From: Paenibacillus phocaeensis
GTDB taxonomy: Bacteria > Bacillota > Bacilli > Paenibacillales > Paenibacillaceae
DNA length: 64,000 nucleotides
Direction of reading: 5' to 3'
NCBI RefSeq assembly: GCF_900021165.1
Contig: NZ_FCOQ01000036.1
Location: forward strand, 1 to 64,000
The position numbers and the translations under genes are program-made. The notes beneath the pieces are model-generated. The model had not been told where the DNA came from and ran no database searches. It worked only from the letters and a program-made list of their open reading frames with translations. This document shows, in pieces, positions 16,901 to 25,905 of the stretch (position 1 is the stretch's first letter; each line of letters begins with the position of its first letter).

Positions 16901-18524
16901 CCAATTCCTCACGAATCGCGTCGATCGGCGGGTTCGTGACTTGCGCAAACATCTGCTTGAAGTAGTTGTACAACCGCTGCGGCTGTTCCGATAATACGGC
17001 GAGCGGCGCGTCGTAGCCCATCGAGGCGATATTTTCCTGGCCGGTTAAAGCCATCGGTTCAAGCACTTTCCGCAGGTCTTCATACGTATAGCCAAACGCC
17101 ATTTGGCGGCGCGCAATATCTTCATGGCTTTCCAGCGGAAGCTCCTTCGCTTCCGGCAAGTCTTCCAGTTCAACGAGATGCTCGTTGAGCCATTCGCGGT
17201 AGGGGTGCTCCTTGGCGATCGCCGACTTCACTTCCTCGTCGGATATGATCCGGCCTTCCTGCGTATCAACCAGCAGCATCCGGCCCGGACGGAGCCGATC
17301 CTTGTACAGCACATCCTCCGCCGGGATATCGAGCACCCCGACCTCCGAGGACAGGACGATCAAATCGTTCTTCGTCACATAATAACGCGACGGGCGCAGG
17401 CCGTTCCGGTCGAGGATAGCCCCGATCTGGATGCCGTCCGTAAAGCCCATGGCCGCAGGCCCGTCCCACGGCTCCATCATCGTGCTGTGATATTCGTAGA
17501 ACGCCTGCTTATCCGGGTCCATGTCCTCCCGGCCGACCCAAGGCTCAGGCACCATCATCATGGCGACATGCGGCAGGGAACGTCCGCTCAGGTACAGGAA
17601 TTCAAACGTGTTGTCAAACATCGCCGTATCCGAGCCGTCCGGATTGATGATCGGCTTAACCTTCTCCAAATCGGAGCCGAACGCTTCGCTCTTGAACATC
17701 GACTGACGGGCATGCATCCAGTTCACATTCCCGCGCAGCGTGTTGATCTCGCCGTTGTGAATCATGAAGCGGTACGGATGCGCCCGCTCCCAGCTTGGGA
17801 ACGTATTCGTACTGAAGCGCGAATGCACCATAGCGATCGCCGACTCCAGCGTCTCGTCCCGCAAATCCAGATAGAACTGCCCCACCTGCTCCGTGGTCAG
17901 CATCCCTTTGTATACAACTTTCCGGCACGACAGACTGGATACGTAAAAAGCATCCCCCTGCTCCGCTCCGCTGTAGCGGATCGCAAGCTCAGCCCGGCGC
18001 CGGATCACGTACAGCTTGCGCTCGAAGTCCAAATCGTTCTGAAGCTCCGCGGATCGCTCAATGAACACCTGGCGGACGAACGGCTTCGCCGCTTTAGCCG
18101 ATTGGCCCAGCATCTCATCGCGAGTCGGCACGGTACGGAAGCCGAGAACGCGTTGTCCTTCCGCCTCGGCGATGCGCACGAGCTCCTCTTCCTGCTTGGC
18201 TCGAGCAGCCTCGTCATGAGGCAGAAACAGCATCCCCACACCATACTGTCCTGCATCCGGCAGAGTGAATCCCAGCTTCATCGCTTCGGCGGCAAAAAAC
18301 CGGTGCGGGATTTGCAGTAAAATACCTGCGCCGTCCCCCGAGTTCGGCTCGCTGCCTTGACCACCCCGGTGCTCCATATTTGCCAGCATGGTCAGCGCCT
18401 GGCTGACGATATCATGGGAAGCCTTCCCTTTGATATGGGCCACGAAACCCATGCCGCAAGCGTCTTTTTCGAAGGCGGGATCATAAAGTCCCTGCTTGGG
18501 AGGTATAACGGTATGTTTCATCAT
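13923..18524 (-). CDS. gltB: Glutamate synthase (NADPH-type), large subunit
   Basis: Converts 2-oxoglutarate and glutamine into two glutamates; glutamine is hydrolysed in the N-terminal domain and ammonia passes to the FMN site. The ~1533-aa length is typical. With the ATG at 18524 the nucleophile is Cys23 in KDACGMGF, after a short propeptide. The FMN/synthase domain has GGKSNTGEGGEDP and SGYDGGTGASP, the 3Fe-4S cysteines lie in CIMMRVCQLDTCPVG, and the GXGXG-type glutamate synthase C-terminal beta-helix follows. AGAAAGGT lies eight bases before this ATG; a TTG at 18533 is in frame but less likely. No gltD small subunit is adjacent, so it must be encoded elsewhere. Confidence 0.97.
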   Translation of the reverse strand: MMKHTVIPPKQGLYDPAFEKDACGMGFVAHIKGKASHDIVSQALTMLANMEHRGGQGSEPNSGDGAGILLQIPHRFFAAEAMKLGFTLPDAGQYGVGMLFLPHDEAARAKQEEELVRIAEAEGQRVLGFRTVPTRDEMLGQSAKAAKPFVRQVFIERSAELQNDLDFERKLYVIRRRAELAIRYSGAEQGDAFYVSSLSCRKVVYKGMLTTEQVGQFYLDLRDETLESAIAMVHSRFSTNTFPSWERAHPYRFMIHNGEINTLRGNVNWMHARQSMFKSEAFGSDLEKVKPIINPDGSDTAMFDNTFEFLYLSGRSLPHVAMMMVPEPWVGREDMDPDKQAFYEYHSTMMEPWDGPAAMGFTDGIQIGAILDRNGLRPSRYYVTKNDLIVLSSEVGVLDIPAEDVLYKDRLRPGRMLLVDTQEGRIISDEEVKSAIAKEHPYREWLNEHLVELEDLPEAKELPLESHEDIARRQMAFGYTYEDLRKVLEPMALTGQENIASMGYDAPLAVLSEQPQRLYNYFKQMFAQVTNPPIDAIREELVTSTATTIGPERNLLQPEPESCRQIRLDSPILSNEDFAKIRHLHRPGFKAITIPILFPAAEGAEGLRKALDTLCEAADRVIAKGHNILILSDRGTDAENAAIPALLAVSCLHHHLIREETRTKVSLLLESGEPREVHHFALLLGYGVSAVNPYLAFETLKDMIEQRMLQGISHEKAVYNFIKAATKGVVKTLSKMGISTIQSYRGAQIFEAVGLEPSFVDRYFTWTPSRIGGIGLKEVAAETLAHHFRAYTDKDGSDKVLDSIGEYQWRSGGEEHLFNPQTVHLLQQSVRTGDYQLYKKFAALVQGENEKHLTLRSLLDLKPVGPKVPLEEVESAASILRRFKTGAMSFGSISKEAHETIAIAMNRIGGKSNTGEGGEDPARYVPDANGDLRRSAIKQVASGRFGVTSNYLVNADEIQIKMAQGAKPGEGGQLPGIKVYPWVAEVRGSTPGVGLISPPPHHDIYSIEDLAELIYDLKNANPRARINVKLVSEAGVGTIAAGVAKGRADVILVSGYDGGTGASPQSSIRHAGLPWELGLAETHQTLMLNNLRDRVVLETDGKILNGRDLAVAALLGAEEYGFSTAPLVAVGCIMMRVCQLDTCPVGVATQNPELRKNFSGDPQHVVNFMTFVAEDLREWMAELGFRTLEEMIGRTDCLDTVKAVDHWKKSGVDLSSLLHMPELPEGSSRYCTKQQNHGLEETLDLTQLLPLALPALERGEAVSARLPICNVNRATGTIVGSEVTRRYGQQGLPEDTITFHFEGSAGQSFGAFVPKGMTLTVEGDANDYTGKGLSGGKVVVKPSPRATFAAEENIIIGNTSFYGATSGEAYIRGIAGERFAVRNSGANVVVEGVGDHGCEYMTGGRVVVLGGTGRNFAAGMSGGIAYVLDESGDFASRCNLEMILLEAVEDPAEADQLQTLISRHILYTDSTVGRRVLDRWNEYLPKFVRVIPKDYKRMLEQIRKVEDEGLKGEAALLAAFEANARELARAGNN

Positions 18525-19050
18525 CTGACGCAACCTTTCTATTTAGAGGTAGTTCGCAACTTGATTAACGAAGATAAGCGGATCATTGCCCATGCCCTGC
18601 CACTATGCCGGATAAGCCCGGTTCAATCTTTCTTACTATTCTAACGGAAAATGTCACGTCTGTTTTTGCATTATATTCTCTTTATTTTGCACTATTGATT
18701 AGAACTTTCTGGCTCTGCCAGGGCGGTTTTGCCACGAAAGCGTCACCATATGAAGCCGGGTTGTTGTCTCTGCAGGACTCTTTGCACCATTATCCCTTTT
18801 GTTAAGGGGAGGAAGGTTCGAAGATCGGAACCCAAGTCCGTCAACAACTCTCATTTCAACCTCATCAAGAGGGGGGCCCAGAGACCTCGTAACCCCGTGA
18901 CCTCGTGACCCCATAACCCTGTGACCCTGTGCTCCCGGTGACCTGATCATACGGGATAATCATGCAAAGCGTCCGGACAGGACAAACCGTTCTATCCGCA
19001 TACCGCGCGGCATCCCTTAATCCCTCGCTTAAAAATGACGAAGCGCCCCA
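18525..19050. other. gltB upstream region and non-coding spacer with degenerate 8-bp repeats
   Basis: No gene is supported. On the minus strand TATAAT (18670-18675) is a plausible gltB -10, about 145 bases from the start, with a poor -35. Further right, 18885-18943 contains about seven degenerate octamers of the type CCCCGTGA / CCTCGTGA / CCCTGTGA. Nothing else is recognised. Confidence 0.5.
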
Positions 19051-19053
19051 ACG

Positions 19054-19091
19054 CAAAAAAATCCGCCCCCGGATAAACCGGGGAGCGGATC
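19054..19091 (-). terminator. Terminator of the YhgE/Pip gene
   Basis: On the minus strand ATCCGC-CCCGG pairs across a TTTAT loop with CCGGG-GCGGAT and runs into TTTTTTT. It lies 15 bases after the stop of the gene at 19106. Confidence 0.88.
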
Positions 19092-19105
19092 TGTTAGGAA
19101 TACTC

Positions 19106-21295
19106 TTAATGTGATTGTACGCTCAGATTGGCTTCGGGACTGATATCCGCGCTCTGTTCGTGACGCAGGAAGTAGACCAGCGTGAGCGCCAGGAATACGA
19201 CGCCGAACGCGGCCAGGAAGCCGATATTCTCCCAAGCGATCGGCATATCGCCGGTTGAGATGACCGCCTTGAAGCCTTTGACGCTGTACGTCATCGGCAG
19301 GATCGGGTTGAAGGCTTTCATCCAGTTCGGAATCAGCTCGAGCGGGAAGGTCCCGGCACTGGTCGTCAGTTGGAAGATCAGCATCAGGATCGCCAGGAAC
19401 CGACCCGGGTTCTCCAGCCAGGTCACCAGGGCCTGAATGATGAACATGTAACATAAGCTGGTGATAAAGGCGAAGAGATAGAAGAGCGGAACGCTCTTGA
19501 CCGCAAGCCCCAGTCCGTACAGAACCAGCACGACGGCCAGCAAGGATTGCACCAGGCTCATGCCGGCAAAAGCCATCGAGCGGCTTACAAAGCGATTCCA
19601 GCCGCTGGCTTCCGCCACCGAGGTGCCTCGAACCGGCACGACCAGCGTCGAGATCAATGCCCCTACGAACAGGCCAAGCGACAGGAAGTAAGGGGCAAAG
19701 CCCGTGCCGTAATTCGGCACTTCGTTCACCTTCTGCTCATTGATTTGGATCGGCTCGGCATACATGTTCACGAGCGCATCGGTCTTCTTCACTCCGGACG
19801 TTTGTTCCGCAGCATCGGTCAGCTTCGTAGCCAATTCGCCCGAGCCGTCCGTCAGTTGATCCATGCCGTTCTTCAACTCGCTCGCACCGGCATCCAGCTT
19901 CTTCGAGCCGTCCGCCAGCGTGCCTACCCCGCCGGACAATTGCTCGACGCCGCCAAGCAGTTGTTTAGCGCCCGCGCTAAGCTGACCGGCCCCGCTTGCG
20001 AGCTTCTGTCCTCCGGCAGCCGCTTCCGACAACTTGCTGCCGAACAACTCAAGGCCGCTCGCCAGTTGCTCTTGGCCCGCCGTTAATTGCGTCGCGCCTT
20101 GCAGCAACTGCTCTTGGCCTGCCGTCAATTGCTTCCCGCCTTGGACCAGCTGTTCCTGGGCGCTATGCAGATTCTGGCTGCCTTGCAGCAACTGCTGATT
20201 CCCTTGGTGCAGCTGTTCGCTGCCTTGAGCTACCGCTTTGCTGGCGGCGATCAGTTGCTGAACCGCCGCGTTCTTCGCCAGTTCCGGATTGGCTTGGGCA
20301 AGCTGCTCCAAACCTTGCGCTACGCTGTTCGCCCCTGCGGCTACTTTCGCGCTGCCTTGAACCGACGATTCCAGGCCGGTTTGCAGCTCAGCGCTGCCTT
20401 GCTCGGACGCCGTTAAGCCGGCTTCCAGCTTCTTCGCGCCTTCCAGCGAAGCTTGAAGGCCTGTTTGCAGTTGCGTACCGCCTTGATGCGCCTGCTTGGC
20501 TCCATTCTCCAACTGCTGGTTGGCGGCTTCGAGCTGTGTCAATCCGCCGGCCAAGCTGCTGGCCCCGGTTTTGACTTCATTGATGCCCCGGTACAGCGAC
20601 TGTGTGCCCTTCTCCAGCGGCACAACGCCGTTCTCCAGCTTCATCGTGCCATCGACCAGTTTGGTCAGATTCTCCTTCAGCTTCTTCGCGCCGTCGTCGA
20701 GCTTCGCCGCTCCGTCGTTCAGGGTGCTGGCACCGCTGCCCGCATCGCTGAGCCCGCCTGAAATTTTCTCCACTTGGTCGAACAAGGTTTCCGTATAGGC
20801 TTCCGTCACTTTGGCAGAGACCTTGGATTTGATTTCTTTCACCGCCGTGCCGCCGATCTGTGCGGCCAAGAAGTTATAACCTTCATTAGGCTCGAAGATC
20901 AGCTGCGCCGGCGTCGGATGCTCATCCATCAGCGTGGTTGCCTGGGATGAGAAATTGTCCGGAATCACGATCGTCATGTAGTAATCGTTGTTCTTCATCC
21001 CGGCTTCCGCTTGCTGACGGGTGACGAATTTCCACTGGAAATCGTCGCTCTTCTTCAGCTCGGTGACGAGATCCTCACCGACCTTGAGCTCTTTCCCCTC
21101 GTATTGCGCCCCTTGATCCTCATTCACCACCGCAACCGGCAGCTCGTTCATCTTCCCGTACGGATCCCAGAAGGCCGTCAGGAACATGCCGCTGTACAGT
21201 ACGGGAATGAACAGCACGACAAGAATGGGGATGAACACTTTAGGATTCTTGAAGGTGGCCCCCATATCTTTGAAAAATACGCTTAATGATTTCAT
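19106..21295 (-). CDS. YhgE/Pip family membrane protein
   Basis: Relative of phage infection protein Pip and Bacillus YhgE, and distantly of EsaA of type VII secretion; the molecular role is not settled. The 729-aa protein has one N-terminal transmembrane helix (about 21-40) followed by FWDPYGKMNELPVAVVNED, the YhgE N-terminal domain signature. The long extracytoplasmic middle (about 185-500) is built of repeating QLxxGxxQLxxG units. About five C-terminal transmembrane helices follow. It is preceded by a TetR gene, as yhgE is by yhgD in Bacillus subtilis, so it is probably repressed by it. Confidence 0.88.
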   Translation of the reverse strand: MKSLSVFFKDMGATFKNPKVFIPILVVLFIPVLYSGMFLTAFWDPYGKMNELPVAVVNEDQGAQYEGKELKVGEDLVTELKKSDDFQWKFVTRQQAEAGMKNNDYYMTIVIPDNFSSQATTLMDEHPTPAQLIFEPNEGYNFLAAQIGGTAVKEIKSKVSAKVTEAYTETLFDQVEKISGGLSDAGSGASTLNDGAAKLDDGAKKLKENLTKLVDGTMKLENGVVPLEKGTQSLYRGINEVKTGASSLAGGLTQLEAANQQLENGAKQAHQGGTQLQTGLQASLEGAKKLEAGLTASEQGSAELQTGLESSVQGSAKVAAGANSVAQGLEQLAQANPELAKNAAVQQLIAASKAVAQGSEQLHQGNQQLLQGSQNLHSAQEQLVQGGKQLTAGQEQLLQGATQLTAGQEQLASGLELFGSKLSEAAAGGQKLASGAGQLSAGAKQLLGGVEQLSGGVGTLADGSKKLDAGASELKNGMDQLTDGSGELATKLTDAAEQTSGVKKTDALVNMYAEPIQINEQKVNEVPNYGTGFAPYFLSLGLFVGALISTLVVPVRGTSVAEASGWNRFVSRSMAFAGMSLVQSLLAVVLVLYGLGLAVKSVPLFYLFAFITSLCYMFIIQALVTWLENPGRFLAILMLIFQLTTSAGTFPLELIPNWMKAFNPILPMTYSVKGFKAVISTGDMPIAWENIGFLAAFGVVFLALTLVYFLRHEQSADISPEANLSVQSH

Positions 21296-21348
21296 TTTCG
21301 CTTTCTCTCCCCTTAGTGGCTTCTCTCTCTATAGTTGATGTAAATCGT

Positions 21349-21936
21349 TTAGGCTTCCATGGGCAGAAGCAAGCCTCCCGCCAGAAAATCACGGATAAAC
21401 TCCTTGATTTGTTCTTTACACAAAGGCTTATTGTTTTTGTTCCAATCCGACGTAATCGCGATATACAGCTTGAACACAACGAAAGCAACCAGCTTAGGAT
21501 CAAACGAGCGGATTTCCTTCCGGTTAGCCGCCCGGGTGAGATGACGCTCCAGATACTCCAGGATCGCATTTTCGATCTGCTCCAGACCCTCTTGGGCTTT
21601 GGGGGTGCCGAAGTCGCGAACCTCCTGGGACAACTTGATCAGGAGCTCATGCCTGCTTCGGAATTCCAACAACCCGTCCATTGCCCGGTGCAAGTTCTCG
21701 AAGAAAGGTTTCTCCTCATCAATCTCCGGTTCGATGACCTGCTTCATTTCCGTAATGACGGAACGCAAAATTTCATCGAACAACTCCTCCTTGTTCGTAA
21801 AGAAGGTGTAAATCGTTCCTTTGGCCACATTCGCAATTCTCGCCACTTGGTCCATCGTCGTTGCTTTGTAGCCGAATAATGCAAAAGACTTCTCTGCCGC
21901 TTCGACTACGAGTTTACGGCGATCTACCACAGCCAT
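21349..21936 (-). CDS. TetR/AcrR family transcriptional regulator
   Basis: DNA-binding repressor (195 aa). The N-terminal HTH is clear: LVVEAAEKSFALFGYKATTMDQVARIANVAKGTIYTFFTNKEELF. The rest is the alpha-helical ligand domain. The start is the ATG at 21936 behind GGGAGGTGA; the longer open frame to 21993 has no support. It lies just upstream of the YhgE/Pip gene in the same direction and probably controls the pair through the palindrome at 21971. Confidence 0.92.
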   Translation of the reverse strand: MAVVDRRKLVVEAAEKSFALFGYKATTMDQVARIANVAKGTIYTFFTNKEELFDEILRSVITEMKQVIEPEIDEEKPFFENLHRAMDGLLEFRSRHELLIKLSQEVRDFGTPKAQEGLEQIENAILEYLERHLTRAANRKEIRSFDPKLVAFVVFKLYIAITSDWNKNNKPLCKEQIKEFIRDFLAGGLLLPMEA

Positions 21937-21970
21937 CCTTGTCACCTCCCTGCGTGAAATTGTCGATCGT

Positions 21971-22000
21971 ACCGAAAAATGACTAAAATTCATTTTCGGT
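21971..22000. promoter_or_regulatory. Probable TetR-family operator
   Basis: ACCGAAAAATGA (21971-21982) and TCATTTTCGGT (21990-22000) form an inverted repeat with one extra base, centred 50 bases upstream of the TetR start. This is the usual size and place of an autoregulatory TetR operator. The assignment is inferred. Confidence 0.6.
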
Positions 22001-22232
22001 CATTTGGTCAATCCCTACTTTACTCCTCCCGCCTAACAATTGCAAGATGTTTTTTCAGGATTTTTCATTCATTTTCATCCGCCTGTCCCAACCTTGGATC
22101 ATTCCGGCCGCCTCCCCGACCTAAGTCCAGTTGGCGCACCCGTCCCCAGCCTCTTCAAGCCGGCATACAAACCACATACACTTAGTATCAAGAGCATTGA
22201 ATCGGACTATCCTTGGGAGCAGGTGAATTCTC

Positions 22233-23414
22233 ATGCGTAAACGAAGAGTGTTAATCTTATCGGAGGGCTTCGGAAGCGGACATACGCAAGCCGGACATGC
22301 GCTGGCGGCTGGACTGAAGCAAATGGATCCGCAGATCCGGACGAAGGTGCTGGAGCTGGGTTCGTTCCTGAATCCAACCGTCGCACCGCTGATCCTGTCC
22401 GCTTACCGGATGACGGTGAACGCCAGCCCGGCATTGGTGGGCCTGTTTTATAAGCACAAATATGAGAAACCCGTGGGGAAATTGACGCGGTTGGCTTTGC
22501 ACAAAATGTTCTATCAGCACACCGCCGAGGTCATCGCCCAGCTTCATCCCGATCTCATCATCTGCACCCATCCGATCCCAAGCGCGATCGTTTCCTACCT
22601 CAAGGTGACTGCAGGGTTGAACGTTCCCCTCTGTACGCTTATTACGGATTATGATGCACACGGATCCTGGATGAGTCCCGGCGTGGACCGGTATCTCGTC
22701 TCTGCGCCGGAGGTGAAAGCCCTGCTCGTGCAGCGCGGCGTAGCCCCTTCCAAGGTGCAGGTTACGGGCATTCCCGTGCACCCGGACTTCTGGAGCAAGC
22801 AAGAGAAAACGTCCGCTCGGGAGGAATTGGGGTTAAAAGATATGCCCACCGCCCTCGTCATGGGAGGCGGCTGGGGATTATTGTTCAGTGAGGAGCTGCT
22901 GGCCAAACTGGCAGCCTGGCGCGAGAAAGTCCAGATCGTCTTCTGTATGGGCAGCAACGAGAAGCTGGCCGCAAAGCTGCGTATGCACCCGGCCCTTCAA
23001 CATCCGAACATGAAGGTCATCGGATTCACGCGGGAGATCGGCAAATGGATGGATGCCTCCGATCTGCTCATCACCAAACCCGGCGGCATGACCTGCACCG
23101 AAGGAATGGCCAAAGGCATTCCGATGTTGTTCTTCGAATCGATCCCTGGCCAGGAGGAGAAAAACCGTGAATACTTCGTTCAGCGCGGCTTCGGCGTCGA
23201 GTTGGACTCACCGGAGGTGTTGGACAGCTGGTTTGCCAACATCCTGGGTCGCAATGCGGATCACGGTCGAACCGTGCTACAAGCGGCCGAGCGGCAACAC
23301 AGCTATCGCCCCGACCGCTGCGCAGGAGCTGTGATCAGCCTGCTGCATCCGTCAGCCGCTCCGGCGCGCGTACGCCTGCAGATTGCCGCTTCTGCCGAAC
23401 AGCGCGCCAATTAA
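22233..23414 (+). CDS. Diacylglycerol glucosyltransferase-like protein (UgtP/MGDG synthase family, GT28)
   Basis: Probably transfers a sugar from a UDP-sugar to diacylglycerol at the inner membrane face, making glycolipid or lipoteichoic-acid anchor. The 393-aa protein begins RVLILSEGFGSGHTQAGHALAAGL, the MGDG-synthase N-terminal fold, and has the GT28 C-terminal donor site VIGFTREIGKWMDASDLLITKPGGMTCTEGMAKGIPMLFF. GGGAGCAGGTG precedes the ATG. It is monocistronic and its stop overlaps that of the convergent thpR gene. The exact sugar and acceptor are not known. Confidence 0.85.
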   Translation: MRKRRVLILSEGFGSGHTQAGHALAAGLKQMDPQIRTKVLELGSFLNPTVAPLILSAYRMTVNASPALVGLFYKHKYEKPVGKLTRLALHKMFYQHTAEVIAQLHPDLIICTHPIPSAIVSYLKVTAGLNVPLCTLITDYDAHGSWMSPGVDRYLVSAPEVKALLVQRGVAPSKVQVTGIPVHPDFWSKQEKTSAREELGLKDMPTALVMGGGWGLLFSEELLAKLAAWREKVQIVFCMGSNEKLAAKLRMHPALQHPNMKVIGFTREIGKWMDASDLLITKPGGMTCTEGMAKGIPMLFFESIPGQEEKNREYFVQRGFGVELDSPEVLDSWFANILGRNADHGRTVLQAAERQHSYRPDRCAGAVISLLHPSAAPARVRLQIAASAEQRAN

Positions 23415-23977
23415 GACAGCAGCGCCGTTCCAACCACTTCATACATCGGACGCTCGTGCATATGCGTCCGATAAATGACCAGGCGGTCAGCCGTCCAGGT
23501 CCCGAATTCCGGCAAGACCTGCAGCGCCTGCGGATCCAGCCGGGCCCCTTCCCGATACTTCCGGGCCAGCGTAATATGCGGGCTGAAGCGCCGTTCCTCC
23601 GGCACAAAGCCCAGCGCACGGTTCTCCGACGTAACCCGGCCGTGCAGACGTTCCAGCCCGGCCACCTCCCCGCGAACGCCCGCCCAAAGCACGCTGGGAC
23701 TTGCCGGACGACCGAAAGTGCCGATTCCCGCCGCCTCCAAGCTCAGCGGTGCTGCTCCTTTCGCCGCTTGCTCTATTGAAGCCGTCAGATCGTCTAAACG
23801 TCCCGGAGAGGTATCTCCCAGAAACTGCACCGTGATATGATAGTCCCCGGCATGTACCCATTTCTTGAACTGCAGCCGCGCGGTTTGTTCCTTGCACCAG
23901 GCATCCAGCTTTTGTTTGATCTCCTGTGGAAGGGGCACCGCGATAAACAACCGCCATTTCTCTTCATTCCCTGACAT
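23411..23977 (-). CDS. thpR: RNA 2',3'-cyclic phosphodiesterase (ThpR/LigT family)
   Basis: 2H phosphoesterase that opens 2',3'-cyclic phosphates on RNA ends. The 188-aa length fits. The two HxTx catalytic motifs are seen: HITVQFLG with His47 and HITLARK with His134. The start has GGAAGGTGA. It is convergent with the glycosyltransferase gene, and the two stop codons overlap. Confidence 0.92.
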   Translation of the reverse strand: MSGNEEKWRLFIAVPLPQEIKQKLDAWCKEQTARLQFKKWVHAGDYHITVQFLGDTSPGRLDDLTASIEQAAKGAAPLSLEAAGIGTFGRPASPSVLWAGVRGEVAGLERLHGRVTSENRALGFVPEERRFSPHITLARKYREGARLDPQALQVLPEFGTWTADRLVIYRTHMHERPMYEVVGTALLS

Positions 23978-24131
23978 ATTTCGTCACCTTCCGTGATTTT
24001 TTTCTCTCTTTATTCATCTTTTTCGACAAAATCATGTGCGATAGATTACATCCCGCTAATTTATTCTCTATATAATGTGTCTTAGTGCTGCTGGCATATA
24101 CAGTCATCAAGTGAATTGAGGGAGTTGGAAC

Positions 24132-25829
24132 ATGAGCTTTGCACAAAAAATTACTACCGTACTGATTGGACTGCTGCTCCTAGTCGGTTCGTTGATCGGG
24201 TTATTTGGCTATCAAATGACGTATCGCCAGGTGGAGAAATCCGTCGGAGTCGAGACGGTAGGCTGCGCCAACATTACGACCGGACTCGTTGCGCCGGATG
24301 CCGTTGCACGGCTTGCCGGCGGAGATCGCTCGGAGCTTGCCGAGCTCGAGAAGGGTTTAAACTGGACGGTTGAACACAAGCCGCTGTTTAAGGAAGTCTT
24401 CCTCATGTCGCTGGACGGCACCATCCTCGCCGCAGATCAGAACCTGCAGAGCCGGGGATATCAGGCCGGAGACGCTTTTTATTTCAGCGAACAGGACCGG
24501 GACATGATCCTCCAGATGAAGCATTCCGTATATACCAAGGTGTATTCTTATGACGGGGTGAAGCTGCTCAGCGGATACGGCCCGATCTACAAAGATCACG
24601 ACCCCAATCAAGAAATCATCGGACTGATGGTCATCAACTTCGATGCTTCCATTATCGGGGAGAGAACCCGCGACATCCTGCTCCTGCCTTTCCTCATCGG
24701 AGCCGGCGTCCTGATCGCCGCCGTCGTCTTCGTGTACTTCTTCATCCACCGGATGATTCGTCCGCTGGAAACGTTGTCCCGCCAGGTAGAGCAGGTTGCT
24801 CACGGCGATTTGACCGTACAGACAGGTCAACTGCACAGCCAGGACGAAATCGGGAAATTAACGCGCAATTTCACGAAGATGGTTGACAACTTGCGGCAAC
24901 TGATCACCGAAGTGAACGAAACCTCGATGCACGTGGCTTCTTCTTCGCAGGAACTGTCCGCCAGCGCACAGCAAACCGGAAAGGCCAGTGAGCAAACCGT
25001 AGAGATCACCTTGTCCCTTGCCGAAGGCGCCGAGCGGCAGCTTGCGACCCTGGAATCCGAATCGGCCATGCTGCGCAGCATGTCTGAACGGATCGGACAG
25101 ATCGCACGCCGTGCCGAAGACGTCTCCGCGTCGGCGCAGCAGGTCTCCGCTGCATCAAACCAAGGGGGACAAGCTATTGAATCCGGCGTGGAACAGATGG
25201 CAACGATGGAAGCGAAAATCATTCAGCTTTCCGCGATCATTGAAGAGCTGGGCGGCCATACCAAAGAGGTGCAAAGCATCCTTGACATCATGGCGGACAT
25301 CGCAGCCGAAACGAATCTGTTGGCGCTAAACGCTTCGATCGAAGCTGCTCGGGCCGGGGAATACGGCAGCGGATTTGCTGTCGTCGCTTCCTCGGTCCGC
25401 AAGTTGGCCGAGCGATCCGCAGCTTCGGCGCAGCAAATCGGCGAGCTTGTCACTCATATCGTGGGCCAGGTGGAGCTCACCGGCAGTGCGATGGACGAGA
25501 CCGTCCGTGAAACGAAACGCGGTGCCGAGCTGGTGCGCAGCGCCGGAGCCTCCTTCGCGGACATCAAAGCCTCTGCTCAATTCACCGCTGCGTCCATTGC
25601 CGATGTGAGCGAAGGGGTTCGGCTCTTGTCGGACAACTCGCAAAGACTGGTGCAGTCGATTGACGAAATCGTCCGTTTTGCCGGCCATACGGCGCTCAGC
25701 GCACAGAATATGTCGGCGTCCTCCGAGGAACAGCTGGCCGCCATGCAAGAGGTTGACGCTTCAGCGAGCTTCCTCTCGGGGTTATCGGAGAAGCTTCATA
25801 CCTTGATCGAACGCTTCAAAGTGGTTTGA
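24132..25829 (+). CDS. Methyl-accepting chemotaxis protein
   Basis: Membrane chemoreceptor that controls CheA through CheW. The 565-aa protein has TM1 (about 9-29), an extracytoplasmic single-Cache-like sensor (about 30-190), TM2 (LLPFLIGAGVLIAAVVFVYFFI), a HAMP linker (RPLETLSRQVEQVAHGDL...) and a signalling coiled coil with the hairpin tip ETNLLALNASIEAARAGEYGSGFAVVASSVRKLAERS. A GAGGGAGTTGG ribosome site precedes the ATG, and TATAAT at 24071-24076 may be its -10. The ligand is unknown. It is monocistronic and ends in a strong terminator. Confidence 0.95.
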   Translation: MSFAQKITTVLIGLLLLVGSLIGLFGYQMTYRQVEKSVGVETVGCANITTGLVAPDAVARLAGGDRSELAELEKGLNWTVEHKPLFKEVFLMSLDGTILAADQNLQSRGYQAGDAFYFSEQDRDMILQMKHSVYTKVYSYDGVKLLSGYGPIYKDHDPNQEIIGLMVINFDASIIGERTRDILLLPFLIGAGVLIAAVVFVYFFIHRMIRPLETLSRQVEQVAHGDLTVQTGQLHSQDEIGKLTRNFTKMVDNLRQLITEVNETSMHVASSSQELSASAQQTGKASEQTVEITLSLAEGAERQLATLESESAMLRSMSERIGQIARRAEDVSASAQQVSAASNQGGQAIESGVEQMATMEAKIIQLSAIIEELGGHTKEVQSILDIMADIAAETNLLALNASIEAARAGEYGSGFAVVASSVRKLAERSAASAQQIGELVTHIVGQVELTGSAMDETVRETKRGAELVRSAGASFADIKASAQFTAASIADVSEGVRLLSDNSQRLVQSIDEIVRFAGHTALSAQNMSASSEEQLAAMQEVDASASFLSGLSEKLHTLIERFKVV

Positions 25830-25840
25830 AGCTGCACGCA

Positions 25841-25888
25841 AAAAAAGACCTTGCCCAAGCCTTATATTCGGCTTGGGCAAGGTCTTTC
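25841..25888. terminator. Bidirectional terminator between MCP and dps genes
   Basis: AAAGACCTTGCCCAAGCC pairs perfectly with GGCTTGGGCAAGGTCTTT around an eight-base loop, with A/T runs on both sides, between two convergent genes. Confidence 0.93.
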
Positions 25889-25905
25889 CTGTAACCGCCA
25901 ATTTC

